This document shows positions 13,555-21,786 of a DNA stretch of 28,556 bases, piece by piece. The stretch spans positions 1-28,556 of the forward strand of contig CAYPZU010000025.1 in assembly GCA_964415395.1 (NCBI GenBank), written 5' to 3'. Positions within the stretch are counted from its first letter, which is position 1. The number at the start of each line of letters is the position of its first letter. Both the position numbers and the translations under genes were made by a program. Below the pieces are notes generated by a model. That model had not been told where the DNA came from and did no database searches. It saw nothing but the letters and a program-made list of their open reading frames with translations. This DNA comes from CAYPZU01 sp964415395. GTDB taxonomy: Bacteria > Chlamydiota > Chlamydiia > Chlamydiales > SM23-39.

Positions 13555-14304
13555 ATGCTGAGAATGATTTTCCTCTTTTTTGCGTTTAGCCTGACGGCAG
13601 CCGAGATCGATCTTGGCCTATATGACAAAGGCCTCTATAGCCCCAATGGGGAAGATGGAGTGCTGGCCGCCCTGTTCGAAATGATTCCGCTCGACAGAAA
13701 AGTGTGCGTTGAATTCAACGTCTCCGGGATTCGGCCTCCTTCTTCGACGCTGCTTCTGCGGAAGCAGGAGTGGAAGTCGTACCTTTTCGATCGGGCCGAT
13801 GAATATCCGTCCGGAGGACTTTTCAAGGAGTTCATCAATGCCGGAAACGTGAATAAATGCTTCCAGAAATACAACATTCCCGAACGGTTTGAATTGTTGT
13901 GCATCCATGTGGGATTCAACGACTTTCATGTCTGGAATGCGCTGGAGGGAAAATATAAGCCGTCGATTGTCCTGATCTCCTACAACGGGACGATTCCTCC
14001 ATCGGAAGACAAGGTGGTCAAATACCATCCTTTCTTCCTCGGGGACGAGACCGATTATTTCGGCGCCGGCATCCTCTCGTTCGCGCGGTTAGGAAAAGCG
14101 AAGGGATATACGCTCATTTACGCCGACCGTTCCGGCAGCAGCCTCTTTTTCCTCAGGGACGATCTGATGGAGGGGAGGCAGTTCAAGGATGCGGGCGATC
14201 CGGAAAAATTGTACCAGACGGCTTTGGCGCCCTTGCGGCCCGACCCGAAAGGGAGGGTTTATTTCTCCTCTCTGGACCTGATTAAACAGGAAAGAAGCCA
14301 ATGA
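13555..14304 (+). CDS. Exported FkbM-like protein with altered SAM motif
   Basis: This 249-residue protein has a short signal peptide (MLRMIFLFFAFSLTAA). The body matches an FkbM-like methyltransferase branch that starts with a YSPNGEDGVL segment, followed by the SAM strand, and contains a block like LLCIHVGFNDFHVW and VLISYNGTIPPS, where relatives usually read D-G-N-D and E-Y-N. The SAM-binding block here is VCVEFNVSGI, where a Gly-rich E-F-G-x-x-x-G would be expected. The HVGFND block also lacks the first Asp. It may be a binding protein rather than an enzyme. It lies inside the operon, 4 bases after the previous stop, and its TGA overlaps the next ATG. The family assignment is from motif memory and not certain. 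Confidence 0.68.
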   Translation: MLRMIFLFFAFSLTAAEIDLGLYDKGLYSPNGEDGVLAALFEMIPLDRKVCVEFNVSGIRPPSSTLLLRKQEWKSYLFDRADEYPSGGLFKEFINAGNVNKCFQKYNIPERFELLCIHVGFNDFHVWNALEGKYKPSIVLISYNGTIPPSEDKVVKYHPFFLGDETDYFGAGILSFARLGKAKGYTLIYADRSGSSLFFLRDDLMEGRQFKDAGDPEKLYQTALAPLRPDPKGRVYFSSLDLIKQERSQ

Positions 14305-15227
14305 ATTGGCGGAGCCTTTTTCTGGGAACGACGCTGGCTCTTGGAGGATTTCTCGAAGGGAGTCTGGAAGATCATTTGAAGAAGGGGGACCGGTGCCGTT
14401 CCCATTCGATGCGGAACATCGATTTCATCTACATGATCAATCTCGACCAGCGCCCGGAAAAATGGCGGAGATCGATGGATCAGCTGACGCCGTTCGGGAT
14501 CTATCCCTACCGCTTTTCCGCTGTGAACGGCTGGGAGCTCTCGCTTGAGGAGATCAATGATGTGGGGCTCGTCTATTCAGTTGAAATGGGGCCGGGGATA
14601 TTAGGGACCCGCTATCCTCTGGATGGGAATTTCGAGCCTGTCCACGGGACAATCGAAGAGTTTGGCGAAACCTATTTCTGCCACTGCATGGCCCGCGGGA
14701 CGATCGGGATTGCGCTGAGCCACATTTCAGTTCTTCAGGATGCCTACGATGCCGGACACGAAACGATTTGGGTGATGGAAGACGACATCGATGTGATCCG
14801 CGACCCCACTGTTCTCTCTGAGCTGATCGAACGTCTTGACGCTCTGGTAGGCAAAGGGAATTGGGACGTTCTCTTTACCGACAGGGACATCCGCGACGCG
14901 AAAGGAAATTATGTCCCTACTTTTTGGGCTGGCAAAAGACCTGATTTCCTCTATTACACCTATGCGAATAACTATGCCGAACGAAATGAAATCAGCCCGG
15001 AATTCCGGACGATCGGCGCCCGGTCGGGAGCCCATTCGATGATCGTCCGGAGGAGCGGAATTGAGAAACTGCTCCAGTTTTTCAAAAGCCACCAGATCTT
15101 TTTCCCCTATGACATGGAGTATGTTCTGCCGACCGGGATCAAACTCTATACCGTTTTGGACGATGTGGTTTCCAACACTCCGAACGCACCCTCCGACAAT
15201 GGCGGGCCCAATTATTTGAACCAATAG
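14301..15227 (+). CDS. Exported GT25-family glycosyltransferase, copy 2
   Basis: This is a 308-residue GT25 protein with FIYMINLDQRPEK, YRFSAVNGWEL, FCHCM, GTIGIALSHISVLQDA, the WVMEDDIDV metal motif and HSMIVRRSG. The C-terminus is SDNGGPNYLNQ. The N-terminal 20 residues (MNWRSLFLGTTLALGGFLEG) form a hydrophobic segment fit for a signal peptide or anchor, though it is less typical than the others and lacks a clear Ala-x-Ala. AGGAAAG lies about 8 bases upstream of the ATG. ATGA overlap couples it to the FkbM-like gene before it. It differs from copy 1 in the loop between residues 80 and 115 and in the acceptor half, so it may use another acceptor in the same glycan. Confidence 0.86.
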   Translation: MNWRSLFLGTTLALGGFLEGSLEDHLKKGDRCRSHSMRNIDFIYMINLDQRPEKWRRSMDQLTPFGIYPYRFSAVNGWELSLEEINDVGLVYSVEMGPGILGTRYPLDGNFEPVHGTIEEFGETYFCHCMARGTIGIALSHISVLQDAYDAGHETIWVMEDDIDVIRDPTVLSELIERLDALVGKGNWDVLFTDRDIRDAKGNYVPTFWAGKRPDFLYYTYANNYAERNEISPEFRTIGARSGAHSMIVRRSGIEKLLQFFKSHQIFFPYDMEYVLPTGIKLYTVLDDVVSNTPNAPSDNGGPNYLNQ

Positions 15228-15233
15228 GTACCT

Positions 15234-16001
15234 ATGAAACGATTCTTCCCGATCCTTCTCGCTCTCGCAGCTTCTCTCAACGCAAATCCTGCGCCTGCGA
15301 GCGCCAAAGAAGTGAATTACGAGTGGCTTGCAGAGCAGATGGGCCCTTCGATAAAGACGATGAAAAAGATATTCGACGTCGCGAAGCCCAAAGTGGCGCT
15401 CGAATTCGGCGTCGGGCTCACGACGAAGTTCTTCCTCGATTCCTGCACAAAAGCCATCTCCGTCGAGTTTGTTACGAATGGATGCGGGCCCGACGCGATC
15501 CGGAAGTATATTTCGTTCTATCAGGGGCTCTCCAACTGGATCCCGATCTCCTACTTCAGCGGCTGGCCTGGCGACATGAACTGGGCGCCCTACCGCTATC
15601 TGGGATCGGATAAAGTGTACAAAGCGGCCTCCTATGGAAACGCGACAGGGAAAAGCTACGCTGAAGTAGATAATCTCTACCAGGTTGAATTGAAGGTGTT
15701 TCTAACGAATCTCTCCAAATCGAACCGGATCGAAATTGCTTTCGTCAATACGGTGGCTGCCTATCCCATCCGAGGGGATATCATTCAGATCCTGTTTGGT
15801 AAAGCGCCTCTGATCTTGGCCTTTGATTGCAGCCGCTCTTCGAATCCCGTAGATGGATATGGCTACGCTCTGGTGAAAACTCCGGAAGATTATGAGGAGA
15901 TCTATTTCCCCAATAGCGGAGGGGCGACCCTTTGGATTCAGAAAAATGAAAAATATGCCCCGGTGGCAGAGGAACTGAGAGCGTATGCCCAAACGCTTTA
16001 A
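15234..16001 (+). CDS. Exported Rossmann-fold, methyltransferase-like protein
   Basis: This 255-residue protein has a signal peptide (cleavage near PASA/KE, residue 25). VALEFGVGLTTKFFLD followed by AISVEF looks like motif I and the acidic end of strand 2 of a class I SAM-dependent methyltransferase. IAFVNTVAAYPIRGDII and ILAFDCSRSS could form the later strands. I do not recognise a named family. AGGT lies 5 bases ahead of the ATG, and the gap after the GT25 stop is 6 bases. Its last 17 bases overlap the start of the GT2-GH130 fusion gene. A sugar or lipid O-methyltransferase would fit the operon, but substrate and activity are unknown. Confidence 0.75.
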   Translation: MKRFFPILLALAASLNANPAPASAKEVNYEWLAEQMGPSIKTMKKIFDVAKPKVALEFGVGLTTKFFLDSCTKAISVEFVTNGCGPDAIRKYISFYQGLSNWIPISYFSGWPGDMNWAPYRYLGSDKVYKAASYGNATGKSYAEVDNLYQVELKVFLTNLSKSNRIEIAFVNTVAAYPIRGDIIQILFGKAPLILAFDCSRSSNPVDGYGYALVKTPEDYEEIYFPNSGGATLWIQKNEKYAPVAEELRAYAQTL

Positions 16002-18087
16002 CTGGCTGATAGGCGCCCTTCTCATTTGGAGTTGCGCATATGCCCGCGAGACGCCGAAAATCTTAGTCGCATTGACGGTTCAAAACGACGAGGAGGCGAT
16101 CTGGCGCTGCCTTGAAAGCGTCAAAGAGGAAGCCGATTACCTTTATGTGGCCGACAGAGGCTCGACAGACAAAACGATCGAGTGGATCGAACAGTTTCTC
16201 GAGGAGAATAAAATCCCCGGAATGGTCGAGGACTGCAGGGAAGACTCGTTCAGCGAGAGTCGTGAAAAAGCGATTTCCTCGCTTCGGAAAATCGTGAAGG
16301 AGATGAAATTCGCTCCGTCGAGTGCCTATTTTCTCTTCCTTGAGCCTTCGATGACCGTCTCCTTCAAATCCGAATGGAAGAAAGAAGCGCTGACGAAAGA
16401 CGCTTATTCGATTTGGACCAAAGAGCCCCATTTGGGCCACTCCCGCTACGCGCTTAACCTGCTCAAAGGATCGCTGTTCTGGAAGCCAAGCGGGGTGATT
16501 CTGGATGAGTGGACGGCTGACCGGTTCGAAGCTGAAAAACTGGAGGCGGTTTCGCTTGATCATTCCGTCGCAAAGAAAGAGGAGCGGCTCAAGCGGGAGA
16601 TCAAAGTCCTGAAAGAGGCTTTGAAGAAAAACCCCGACGATTTGAAGAGCCTCTTCCTATTAGCCCAAGCCTATAAATCGATCGGGCAGTTTCCTGAGGC
16701 GATCCACCAGTACAGGGCGCGCATCGAAAAGAAAGGGGATTCGGAAGAGCTCTGGTTCTCAAAATACATGCTGGGGCAAGCGCTTGAAGAATACGGAGAA
16801 TGGACGGAGGCCCTTTACTGGTATCTGGAAGCGTTCCAAATGAACCCTCTAAGGGGAGAGCCTTTGAATAGGCTTTCTCATTATTACCGTCTCCGCGGGG
16901 AGAACGATCTGGCCTATCTCTTCGCCAGCCATGGAGCGAACCTGCCGAAATACGGGCAAGGCGTTCTTTTTGATGAAGTTCCTTTCGATCCCTATCAGTT
17001 GAATGAAGACCTCTCGATTGCGGCGTTCTACACCCGGTTCAAGGCGGAGGGGTTTGAAGCGGCTGAAAGGGTTCTTCTCAGCAAAGCGACGCCCTGGCAC
17101 ATCAAGGACCACACCTACAGAAATATCCTTTTCTATACCCAGAATTTAGGCGGGGCCGTTTATCTTCCGATCAAGCCGCCTTTGCCTCCGATTGAAGAGG
17201 GCTCGGATGAACATTACCGCCCGATGAATCCATCGATTGTCCGGACGGAAACAGGCTATCAGCTGATTTGCCGCTCGGTCAACTACACGCAGACAGGCGC
17301 GAAAATATTCAATACGAATGATTCGAGAGGGATTTTCCGCACCCGCAATTTCCTGATCGACTACGACATGAATTTCAACATCCTTTCCCAGAAAGAGATT
17401 GTCGAGGATCTGCCGCGGGAAAAAATCTATTCCTGCAGCTTGGAAGGGCTGGAGGATTGCCGCCTTTTTGAATTCGACGGAAGCAGATGGTTTACTTGCA
17501 CGACCGCCGACACGAATCCGACGGGGAACCGGCAGATCTCTCTTTGCAGGCTAGAAAAGAATCCATCTGGTGAAATCGCTCCTGTCGAGGACTTGATTCC
17601 TCTGATCGGACCCGATTTAAACCGCTGCGAAAAAAACTGGCTCCCTTTCGTCCTCGACGGCCGGCTATTCATTGTCTATTCATGCGGACCGTTTCAACTT
17701 TTCGAGCCCGATCTGGATACGGGAGTCTGCCGCTCCGTTCTCTCAAACGACTACGACTTCGATTTTTCCCGCTTCCGCGGATCGGCCGCCCCGATTCGTT
17801 TTGACGGCGGGTTTCTGATGCTTGTGCACGAAACGGTTCATTTCTACGATCACACCCGCTGTTATCTGCACCGCTTTGTCTTTCTCGATTCCCAGTTCCG
17901 GATTGAAAAGATCTCCAAGCCGTTTACATTTCAGCATCAGGGAGTTGAATTCTGCTGCAGCATGACGCTTGACGCTGCGGGAGAGAAGCTGATCCTGCCG
18001 ATCGGAATTGAAGACAGGGAGGCGTATCTTTGCCTCATAAATACCGATGCCGTCCGGAACCTTTTAGAACCCTTGCCGAATGAATGA
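15985..18087 (+). CDS. Exported GT2-TPR-GH130-like fusion, GT2 site degenerate
   Basis: This 700-residue protein begins with a signal peptide (cut after CAYA, residue 20), then a GT2-like domain (25-185), TPR-like helices (195-385) and a GH130-like propeller (about 410-695). The first two parts align with the whole 8845-10023 protein and the last with the 10026-11060 protein. The GT2 active site is lost: DADD is replaced by EPSM (120-123), and the HE pair is replaced by VILDEW. The propeller keeps MNPSIVR, EDCR (490-493) and EKNWLPF, so it may still act on a glycoside. The GT2 part may now only bind a glycan or partner. It is the seventh gene of the operon and overlaps its neighbours by 17 and 4 bases. 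Confidence 0.85.
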   Translation: MPKRFNWLIGALLIWSCAYARETPKILVALTVQNDEEAIWRCLESVKEEADYLYVADRGSTDKTIEWIEQFLEENKIPGMVEDCREDSFSESREKAISSLRKIVKEMKFAPSSAYFLFLEPSMTVSFKSEWKKEALTKDAYSIWTKEPHLGHSRYALNLLKGSLFWKPSGVILDEWTADRFEAEKLEAVSLDHSVAKKEERLKREIKVLKEALKKNPDDLKSLFLLAQAYKSIGQFPEAIHQYRARIEKKGDSEELWFSKYMLGQALEEYGEWTEALYWYLEAFQMNPLRGEPLNRLSHYYRLRGENDLAYLFASHGANLPKYGQGVLFDEVPFDPYQLNEDLSIAAFYTRFKAEGFEAAERVLLSKATPWHIKDHTYRNILFYTQNLGGAVYLPIKPPLPPIEEGSDEHYRPMNPSIVRTETGYQLICRSVNYTQTGAKIFNTNDSRGIFRTRNFLIDYDMNFNILSQKEIVEDLPREKIYSCSLEGLEDCRLFEFDGSRWFTCTTADTNPTGNRQISLCRLEKNPSGEIAPVEDLIPLIGPDLNRCEKNWLPFVLDGRLFIVYSCGPFQLFEPDLDTGVCRSVLSNDYDFDFSRFRGSAAPIRFDGGFLMLVHETVHFYDHTRCYLHRFVFLDSQFRIEKISKPFTFQHQGVEFCCSMTLDAAGEKLILPIGIEDREAYLCLINTDAVRNLLEPLPNE

Positions 18088-18098
18088 GGAGATCATCC

Positions 18099-18830
18099 AT
18101 GATTCGTAAAACGGTATTTTTTCTTTTGGCTGCAGCATTTGGCCATGCCGGGCAGTACGTCGAGCGGTTCGAGGGGATTTTCGAGGATTTTAAATACCAT
18201 CCTCTCGATCTGATCGCGCTATTTCTTCCGGAAGATCCGGTTGTCATGGAAGCGGGAGCGTTCGATGGGTCGGACACGCGCCATTTAAGCGCGCAATGGC
18301 CTAAAGGGACGATCCATTCCTTCGAGCCGAATCCGCACGCTTTCGGATTATGGTCTATGAAAACGAAAGACTGCGCCAATGTGCAAGGGCATCATCTCGC
18401 TTTAAATACCTATAATGGGAACGCTGTCTTTTACGTTTGCCACGGATCGACGGGGGACAACCCCGTCTTCGAAGGGGCCAGCTCTCTTTTGGCCTCTTCC
18501 GAATGGATGAAGCACAACTACCGCGGCCCTGNNNNNNNNNNGTGGTGCGATGCGAATGGGATCAGCCGGATCGATTTCATGTGGATCGATCTGGAAGGAT
18601 TTGAGCTGCAGCTGTTCAACAGTTCTCCCCGCATTCTCGATACGGTGAAAGTCATCTACACGGAGACCAATTTCCGCGATTTTAGGGTCGGGATGACGCA
18701 ATATGGAGAATTGAAGGAGTTCCTCCAGAAAAAAGGCTTTCAGCTTCTTTCCCACTGGTACGCCGAGGGATTTCAGGGAAACGCGATCTTCGTCCGCTCC
18801 GAAGTTCTCCGGCAGTCGCTTAATTTGTGA
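18099..18830 (+). CDS. Exported FkbM-family methyltransferase (gap inside)
   Basis: This protein has about 243 residues as assembled. It has a signal peptide (MIRKTVFFLLAAAFGHA) and FkbM features: VVMEAGAFDGSDT as SAM motif I, HSFEPNPHAF as strand 2, WCDANGISRIDFMWIDLEGFE as the typical D-x-E-G block, and VIYTETN. By family it O-methylates a sugar. The frame is open from ATG 18084, which overlaps the stop of the previous gene, but ATG 18099 has AGGAG 7 bases upstream and starts the signal peptide. Ten N at 18532-18541 have no shared flanks, and about ten or more residues usually lie between SSLL and WC in this family, so true sequence is probably missing. It is the last gene of the operon and ends convergently with the GT47-like gene (11-base overlap). 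Confidence 0.85.
   Translation: MIRKTVFFLLAAAFGHAGQYVERFEGIFEDFKYHPLDLIALFLPEDPVVMEAGAFDGSDTRHLSAQWPKGTIHSFEPNPHAFGLWSMKTKDCANVQGHHLALNTYNGNAVFYVCHGSTGDNPVFEGASSLLASSEWMKHNYRGPXXXXWCDANGISRIDFMWIDLEGFELQLFNSSPRILDTVKVIYTETNFRDFRVGMTQYGELKEFLQKKGFQLLSHWYAEGFQGNAIFVRSEVLRQSLNL
18532..18541. other. Scaffold gap with probable missing sequence
   Basis: Ten N keep the FkbM frame, but unlike the other two gaps the flanks share no bases. The FkbM domain appears short here, so the run is a placeholder for real bases rather than a false join. Confidence 0.6.
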
Positions 18831-20322
18831 CTGCCCGCCAGAAACGGCCTCTGGTTTCAATAGAGGCTGCTTCTTCAGGTATCCTTTGAAGCACTTTTTG
18901 GACATAGGGATCGTCGGCTTGGTTGCCGACGATCACCGTGTTGGGATCCGCCATCCGGAAAAGCTCCAGCAAATCGTCTTCCAGCCGATGGCGATGGCAC
19001 GCAAAATCGCGGAGAAGGGAATTCCGGTAATATTCGAGATCGAGAAATACCGGCGCGCCCGGATGCTGGGTGAAAAAGCCATCATATTCGGCTTCAGAGG
19101 AGAAGACGGAGACGAGGGTATGGGCTTTGAGGCTCAGGTAGAAATCGTCTGCGTACCCGCAAAGGCGGCTCAGCTGATCCTGCGTCATCCAGGGATCGAA
19201 AAGAAAAATCTTTGCCTGGAGCTCCTCTGCCAGTTGCGTAGAGCGCATCCCGGTCAGAAAGCCACGGCATAAGACCGCTCCCTGATGGGGTCCGACAAGA
19301 GAGCGAATCTGTTGCAGCTCTTCTGGTTTCATCAGGCACGCTTCGGGCTTTGAAAAGGAAGTCTCTCCTTCCCTCACTTGTTTTTGAGCCTCTTGAATTC
19401 GGCTGCGCCAATAGGGGAAATACGCTTTGCGCATCTCGAGTTTCTCTTTCGAAATCCGCTCAAGCTCTTTTCTGAGAAAGGGTTCATCTATCTCCGACCA
19501 GTCATAAACGATCACGATCGGAAGATGGTCGAAAAGGGGATCGAGGAAGGTATGTTCGACGATTGGGATGCAGTCTAGAACGAAGGCTTCCCAAGTCCGG
19601 ACGCAGTCGATTTCCAGCCCCAGGGGGGAAAGGGTAAAAACCGATTCGCTCAGCTCTTTGTAGTAGACATCTCTTGGAGTCAGCCCCCAAGTCTCGCCCG
19701 AATGGTTTCGCGAATAGCAGTAAGGCTCTTTTTCGAAGAGGGTTACGATCCAGTCTCTGCCGCCGTAAGAGCGGGGGTAATGATTCATGTAGAGAAGATA
19801 TTTTTTCTCGAACGGCTTCAGGGCAATCAGCTCGGCCAAAGGGAGAAGAGAGTCTCGTCTTGCAGGATCTTCAAAGAGATAGATCGTCTGCCCCATCGGG
19901 ATTTGAGTGATCTTTGGATGCCTGCTGAAAAAAATATTCCGACAGAACCAGGCTGCGCATTTCGGATCGTAGAGAAGCGCGTCGATCGCCGCTGGATCGG
20001 GAACCCAGTTTCCCACGTCGCACGAAATGAGGATGTAGGGATGGCGGATTCTTGGATGGATTTGCTTTTCGAACCAGGGAAGAAGCCAGACGTTTACATA
20101 GACCGTATCTCCCCGTTCCACAACGTCGGGATCGAACGATTCGGCTTCCTGATCGATCACCCAGTCGCTCATCGCTCGGAAAGAGAGGTCGCTTAAAAAG
20201 GGGGAGACTCCGGGATGAGAGCCGAAATGGACAACATTTTTGTAGAACTCTCCCGGAACAGGGATCGGTTCCGCTTCCACAAGACCTAGAGCTGCAAGGA
20301 ATAGAAAAATCGGCCGTTTCAT
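18820..20322 (-). CDS. Exported GT47-like/methyltransferase-like fusion
   Basis: This 500-residue protein starts at ATG 20322, where a signal peptide begins (MKRPIFLFLAALGLVEA). The upstream open frame of 62 codons is charged and unlike any leader. Residues about 95-310 resemble exostosin/GT47-type domains: ILISCDVGNW, LLYMNHYPRSYGGRDW, then FTLSPLGLEIDCVRTWEAFVLDCIPIV and LPIVIVYDWSEI, the nucleotide-sugar binding block. Residues about 335-500 are a second domain with GAVLCRGFLTGMRS, FLFDPW, VFLDLEYYRNSLLRDF and NTVIVGN, resembling a Rossmann methyltransferase-like fold. I am less sure of this half. Such an enzyme could add a sugar and methylate it. The gene is divergent from the FkbM-GT25 gene, with only 45 bases between the two ATG codons, and convergent with the FkbM gene. 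Confidence 0.8.
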   Translation of the reverse strand: MKRPIFLFLAALGLVEAEPIPVPGEFYKNVVHFGSHPGVSPFLSDLSFRAMSDWVIDQEAESFDPDVVERGDTVYVNVWLLPWFEKQIHPRIRHPYILISCDVGNWVPDPAAIDALLYDPKCAAWFCRNIFFSRHPKITQIPMGQTIYLFEDPARRDSLLPLAELIALKPFEKKYLLYMNHYPRSYGGRDWIVTLFEKEPYCYSRNHSGETWGLTPRDVYYKELSESVFTLSPLGLEIDCVRTWEAFVLDCIPIVEHTFLDPLFDHLPIVIVYDWSEIDEPFLRKELERISKEKLEMRKAYFPYWRSRIQEAQKQVREGETSFSKPEACLMKPEELQQIRSLVGPHQGAVLCRGFLTGMRSTQLAEELQAKIFLFDPWMTQDQLSRLCGYADDFYLSLKAHTLVSVFSSEAEYDGFFTQHPGAPVFLDLEYYRNSLLRDFACHRHRLEDDLLELFRMADPNTVIVGNQADDPYVQKVLQRIPEEAASIETRGRFWRAVTN

Positions 20323-20367
20323 AAAAAAGGTTTGTATGGTAGCTTGCTCGCCAAAAAAAAGCACGCC
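20323..20367. promoter_or_regulatory. Very short divergent intergenic region
   Basis: Only 45 bases separate the starts of two divergent exported-enzyme genes. I see no convincing -35/-10 pair in it, so the promoters probably lie inside the opposite coding regions, or a shared control acts here. Confidence 0.35.
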
Positions 20368-21786
20368 ATGAAGAAATTTTTCCTCCTTCTTCTCTTTTCT
20401 GCATCGCTCTTCTCTCAGGACTCTCCCTATCGTTTCGAGGGGATTTACAGCGACGATGGAGACCGCCGTTTTTTTCTCATGGCCTATTATCTCCCGTACA
20501 ATCCGCACATCGTCGGCTTCAGCTCGAATCCGGGCCAGCCGCGCATTTGCGAAAAATGGTGGCCGAACGGCTCTTTCCGCAACCTCGATTTATTCCAAAG
20601 CCCGGATCCGGATCTGCCGTGCGATTTTCTTTGGATCGAAGGGGAGGGGGAGGAGCAGCAAATCCTCGAACAAAACGGAAGCCTTCTTGAACCTGTGCGG
20701 GTGATCTATACGACGACCCATCTGGAAAACGGCGGCGCCTCGTATAAAAACCTGAAAACGTTTCTAGAAGCCCATGGCTTCAAGCTGCTATCCCACTGGT
20801 ATTGGGAGGGGAAATCGGGCCATGCCATTTTCGTAAAAAGAGAGCTCGTCGACACGGCGATGAAAACCCTCAATTACCCATCCCCCGTTTTGTGGGAGTC
20901 GGCTCCCGACCCGATCGATCTGAAGCGGTTTCTCAAAAAAGCGGAGAACAAGCCTCGGGGCCACAGCTTCGAAGGGATCGACTACATTTACATGATCAAT
21001 CTCGATGAGAGGCCCGATAAATTCTTCCGGACCGCATTCAACCTGCAGCTCTACGGGATTGATCCGTACCGTTTTTCCGCTTTCAACGGGTGGAAGCTGA
21101 CAGTCCCCGATCTGGATGAGCTTGGAGTGAAGCTTCTTCCTGCAACGGGTAAAGACCTTTTCATGGGTTCCAGATTCGTAGGCCAGGGGGAGCGGGTTTT
21201 CACGACAAATGAGTTTCTCAAACAGGACGGAGGCTCCTGGTTCACCATCGGGATGTCTCGCGGGGCGGTGGGGATCGTCCTGAGCCATCTCTCCATTTTA
21301 CAGGATGCTCTCGATTCGGGCTTCCGCACGATCTGGGTCATGGAAGACGATGTGGAAGTCGTTTCAGATCCTCAGGCGATCCCCCGCCTCATCAGGGAGC
21401 TCGACCGGCTGATCGGCGACTGGGACATTTTTTTCACTGACATCGACACCAAAGACACGAGCGGCCGCCACGTCCCTTGCAGAGCGATGGCCGCCCGCCC
21501 GAATTTCCGCTCCGAGCCGATCCACCATCTTTTCGAGCGGTTCTATTCAGTGAATAACGAGATCTCCCGCGTCGGGATGCGCTACGGCGCCTATTCGATG
21601 ATCATCCGGAGGTCGGGGATGTTGAAGATCCTCTCCTACTATAAAAACTACCGGCTCTACCTTCCTTACGATATCGATTTCTGGATGATCCCGGAACTCA
21701 AGATGTACTCGGCTTCCTTCGACATCGTCTCCCACAAGGCGGGATCTCCTTCCGACAACAGCTTTCCCAACTATTTGGACCAATGA
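20368..21786 (+). CDS. Exported FkbM-GT25 fusion, FkbM half degenerate
   Basis: This 472-residue protein starts at ATG 20368 with a signal peptide (MKKFFLLLLFSASLFS). Residues about 20-170 are a shrunken FkbM domain clearly related to the 18099-18830 protein: both have RFEGI, W-P-x-G, CDFLWIEGEGEEQ against IDFMWIDLEGFEL, VIYT, and LLSHWY. Motif I (MEAGAFDGSDT there) has become VGFSSNPGQPR, and the middle, including the residues around the SSLL block, is deleted, so SAM binding is unlikely. Residues about 205-472 are a full GT25 domain: YIYMINLDERPDK, GAVGIVLSHLSILQDA, WVMEDDVEV, YSMIIRRSG and C-terminal SDNSFPNYLDQ. The FCHCM of the other copies is FTIGM here. Its TGA overlaps the next ATG, making a two-gene operon. 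Confidence 0.86.
   Translation: MKKFFLLLLFSASLFSQDSPYRFEGIYSDDGDRRFFLMAYYLPYNPHIVGFSSNPGQPRICEKWWPNGSFRNLDLFQSPDPDLPCDFLWIEGEGEEQQILEQNGSLLEPVRVIYTTTHLENGGASYKNLKTFLEAHGFKLLSHWYWEGKSGHAIFVKRELVDTAMKTLNYPSPVLWESAPDPIDLKRFLKKAENKPRGHSFEGIDYIYMINLDERPDKFFRTAFNLQLYGIDPYRFSAFNGWKLTVPDLDELGVKLLPATGKDLFMGSRFVGQGERVFTTNEFLKQDGGSWFTIGMSRGAVGIVLSHLSILQDALDSGFRTIWVMEDDVEVVSDPQAIPRLIRELDRLIGDWDIFFTDIDTKDTSGRHVPCRAMAARPNFRSEPIHHLFERFYSVNNEISRVGMRYGAYSMIIRRSGMLKILSYYKNYRLYLPYDIDFWMIPELKMYSASFDIVSHKAGSPSDNSFPNYLDQ

Noticed and set aside
20323..20508. 62-residue N-terminal extension of the GT47-like protein
   Set aside because: It is highly charged, overlaps the divergent gene and would bury the signal peptide that begins at 20322.
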